The notes under the pieces are model-generated. The model was given only the letters and a program-made list of their open reading frames with translations. It was not told where the DNA came from and made no database searches. A stretch of 64,000 nt of DNA from Pholis gunnellus (lineage: Eukaryota; Chordata; Actinopteri; Perciformes; Pholidae). The translations under genes were made by a program, and so were the position numbers. Below are positions 63,231 through 64,000 of the stretch, in pieces. The number at the start of each line of letters is the position of its first letter. Positions within the stretch are counted from its first letter, which is position 1. The stretch lies in contig OU342820.1 of NCBI GenBank assembly GCA_910591455.2, forward strand, positions 17,716,345-17,780,344, read 5' to 3'.

Positions 63231-64000
63231 CATGAACAAAAATGAGTTACACTCTTATGTATCTTTAATTGATAAATGCATTATCGTCAGATTCGATATT
63301 CGTCCCAAACAGAGTCGCACACATTTTTTACTGCAGTCAAATTCAACCAAACACTGCCACCACCTTGAAGTAGTGATAGGCTGTGATTCAATTTCATCAC
63401 TTGGTTTATAATAGTGTCAAAAGAAAGTGAAATACTCTAATCATAGCTCCACGAATTTCACCTTGCATGTGTGAGTGAAGTATACCGAAGTGCTTCTGAA
63501 TGGCCCACGAATTAAAAGTTACTGAAAGACACAAAATGAAAACATTAGTCTGAAGCTCAGTGAAGGTCACAGGGAACTTCTACAAGTTGCTGTGGCACTT
63601 TTATCAATTCACGCCACGTTTTGACTGAAAAGCAACTCAAGTTATACCATCAATTCAGAAGATTCTCAACTGTCCAATTAGTCTTATCTGTGCTCTGCAA
63701 GAACAAAAATGTGCCACATTATAGAAAAATGTGATAGAAATGTGGGAATGTAATTGTCCAAAGAATCAAGAACAGAATATATCACCAAGTTATTACCTAA
63801 TTATATAATCATTACAAAGCTCTGCTTGTGTCAGTGCCTGTTTTATGGGGTGCCACGGGCAATTGTACCCAAAGTGACAAACGAAGATTCCAATTAAATA
63901 TGGCTTTCAAGTGGGAAAATTATACTGGTCTGTCTTCTCGACACAGTGTTACACAGCCAGTAGGTGTGTTATTCAACCCTTAATGATGCAAGAGAAAGTG
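63231..64000. other. Right edge, no gene seen
   Basis: AT-rich non-coding DNA without any element I can name. Confidence 0.55.

Noticed and set aside
1..64000. CRISPR array, operon, phage or plasmid features
   Set aside because: No regularly spaced repeats or tandem bacterial-type genes. The window is clearly vertebrate DNA.

Overview
The window looks like a piece of a ray-finned fish genome, probably a percomorph teleost. The gene density is very low. There is no prokaryote-style ORF packing. Many interspersed elements are of kinds I associate with spiny-rayed fishes (hAT transposons, a tRNA-derived SINE, 'GCTAACATGCTGA' and 'CTACACACTGTTCCTTTAA' type repeats), and there are many CA, TA and poly-G simple repeats. 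The only protein-coding sequence I can defend is one exon on the minus strand at 45061-45656.

That exon is the first coding exon of a heparan sulfate glucosamine 3-O-sulfotransferase, best matched to HS3ST4. It encodes a short cytosolic tail, one signal-anchor helix, a lumenal stem with one N-glycosylation sequon, and the start of the sulfotransferase domain. The domain start includes the PAPS 5'-phosphosulfate loop and the EPHFFD motif with the catalytic glutamate. It ends at a good GT splice donor in phase 2. The second exon, which should hold the rest of the catalytic domain, is not in the window. Positions 1-45060 are therefore the 5' part of a first intron longer than 45 kb. Positions above about 45800 are promoter and upstream intergenic DNA.

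Layout: 1-45060 is intron 1 (read right to left), with a SINE carrying an 8-bp target-site duplication (24281-24499), several dispersed repeats and one AT-rich candidate conserved block (about 26560-27110). 45061-45825 is coding exon 1, its leader with two upstream ORFs, and a possible TATA box. 45826-64000 is upstream intergenic DNA. It is dominated by two DNA transposons of the hAT superfamily (55349-57076 and 57763-58861), each bounded by terminal inverted repeats and a perfect 8-bp target-site duplication. It also holds two copies of one dispersed repeat in opposite orientation (47416-47890 and 57184-57325) and another dispersed repeat at 62935-63230.

I found no RNA gene, CRISPR array, operon or autonomous transposase. 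Family names for the dispersed repeats rest on recalled teleost consensus sequences and were not searched. In-window copy-to-copy matches, terminal inverted repeats and target-site duplications were read directly.
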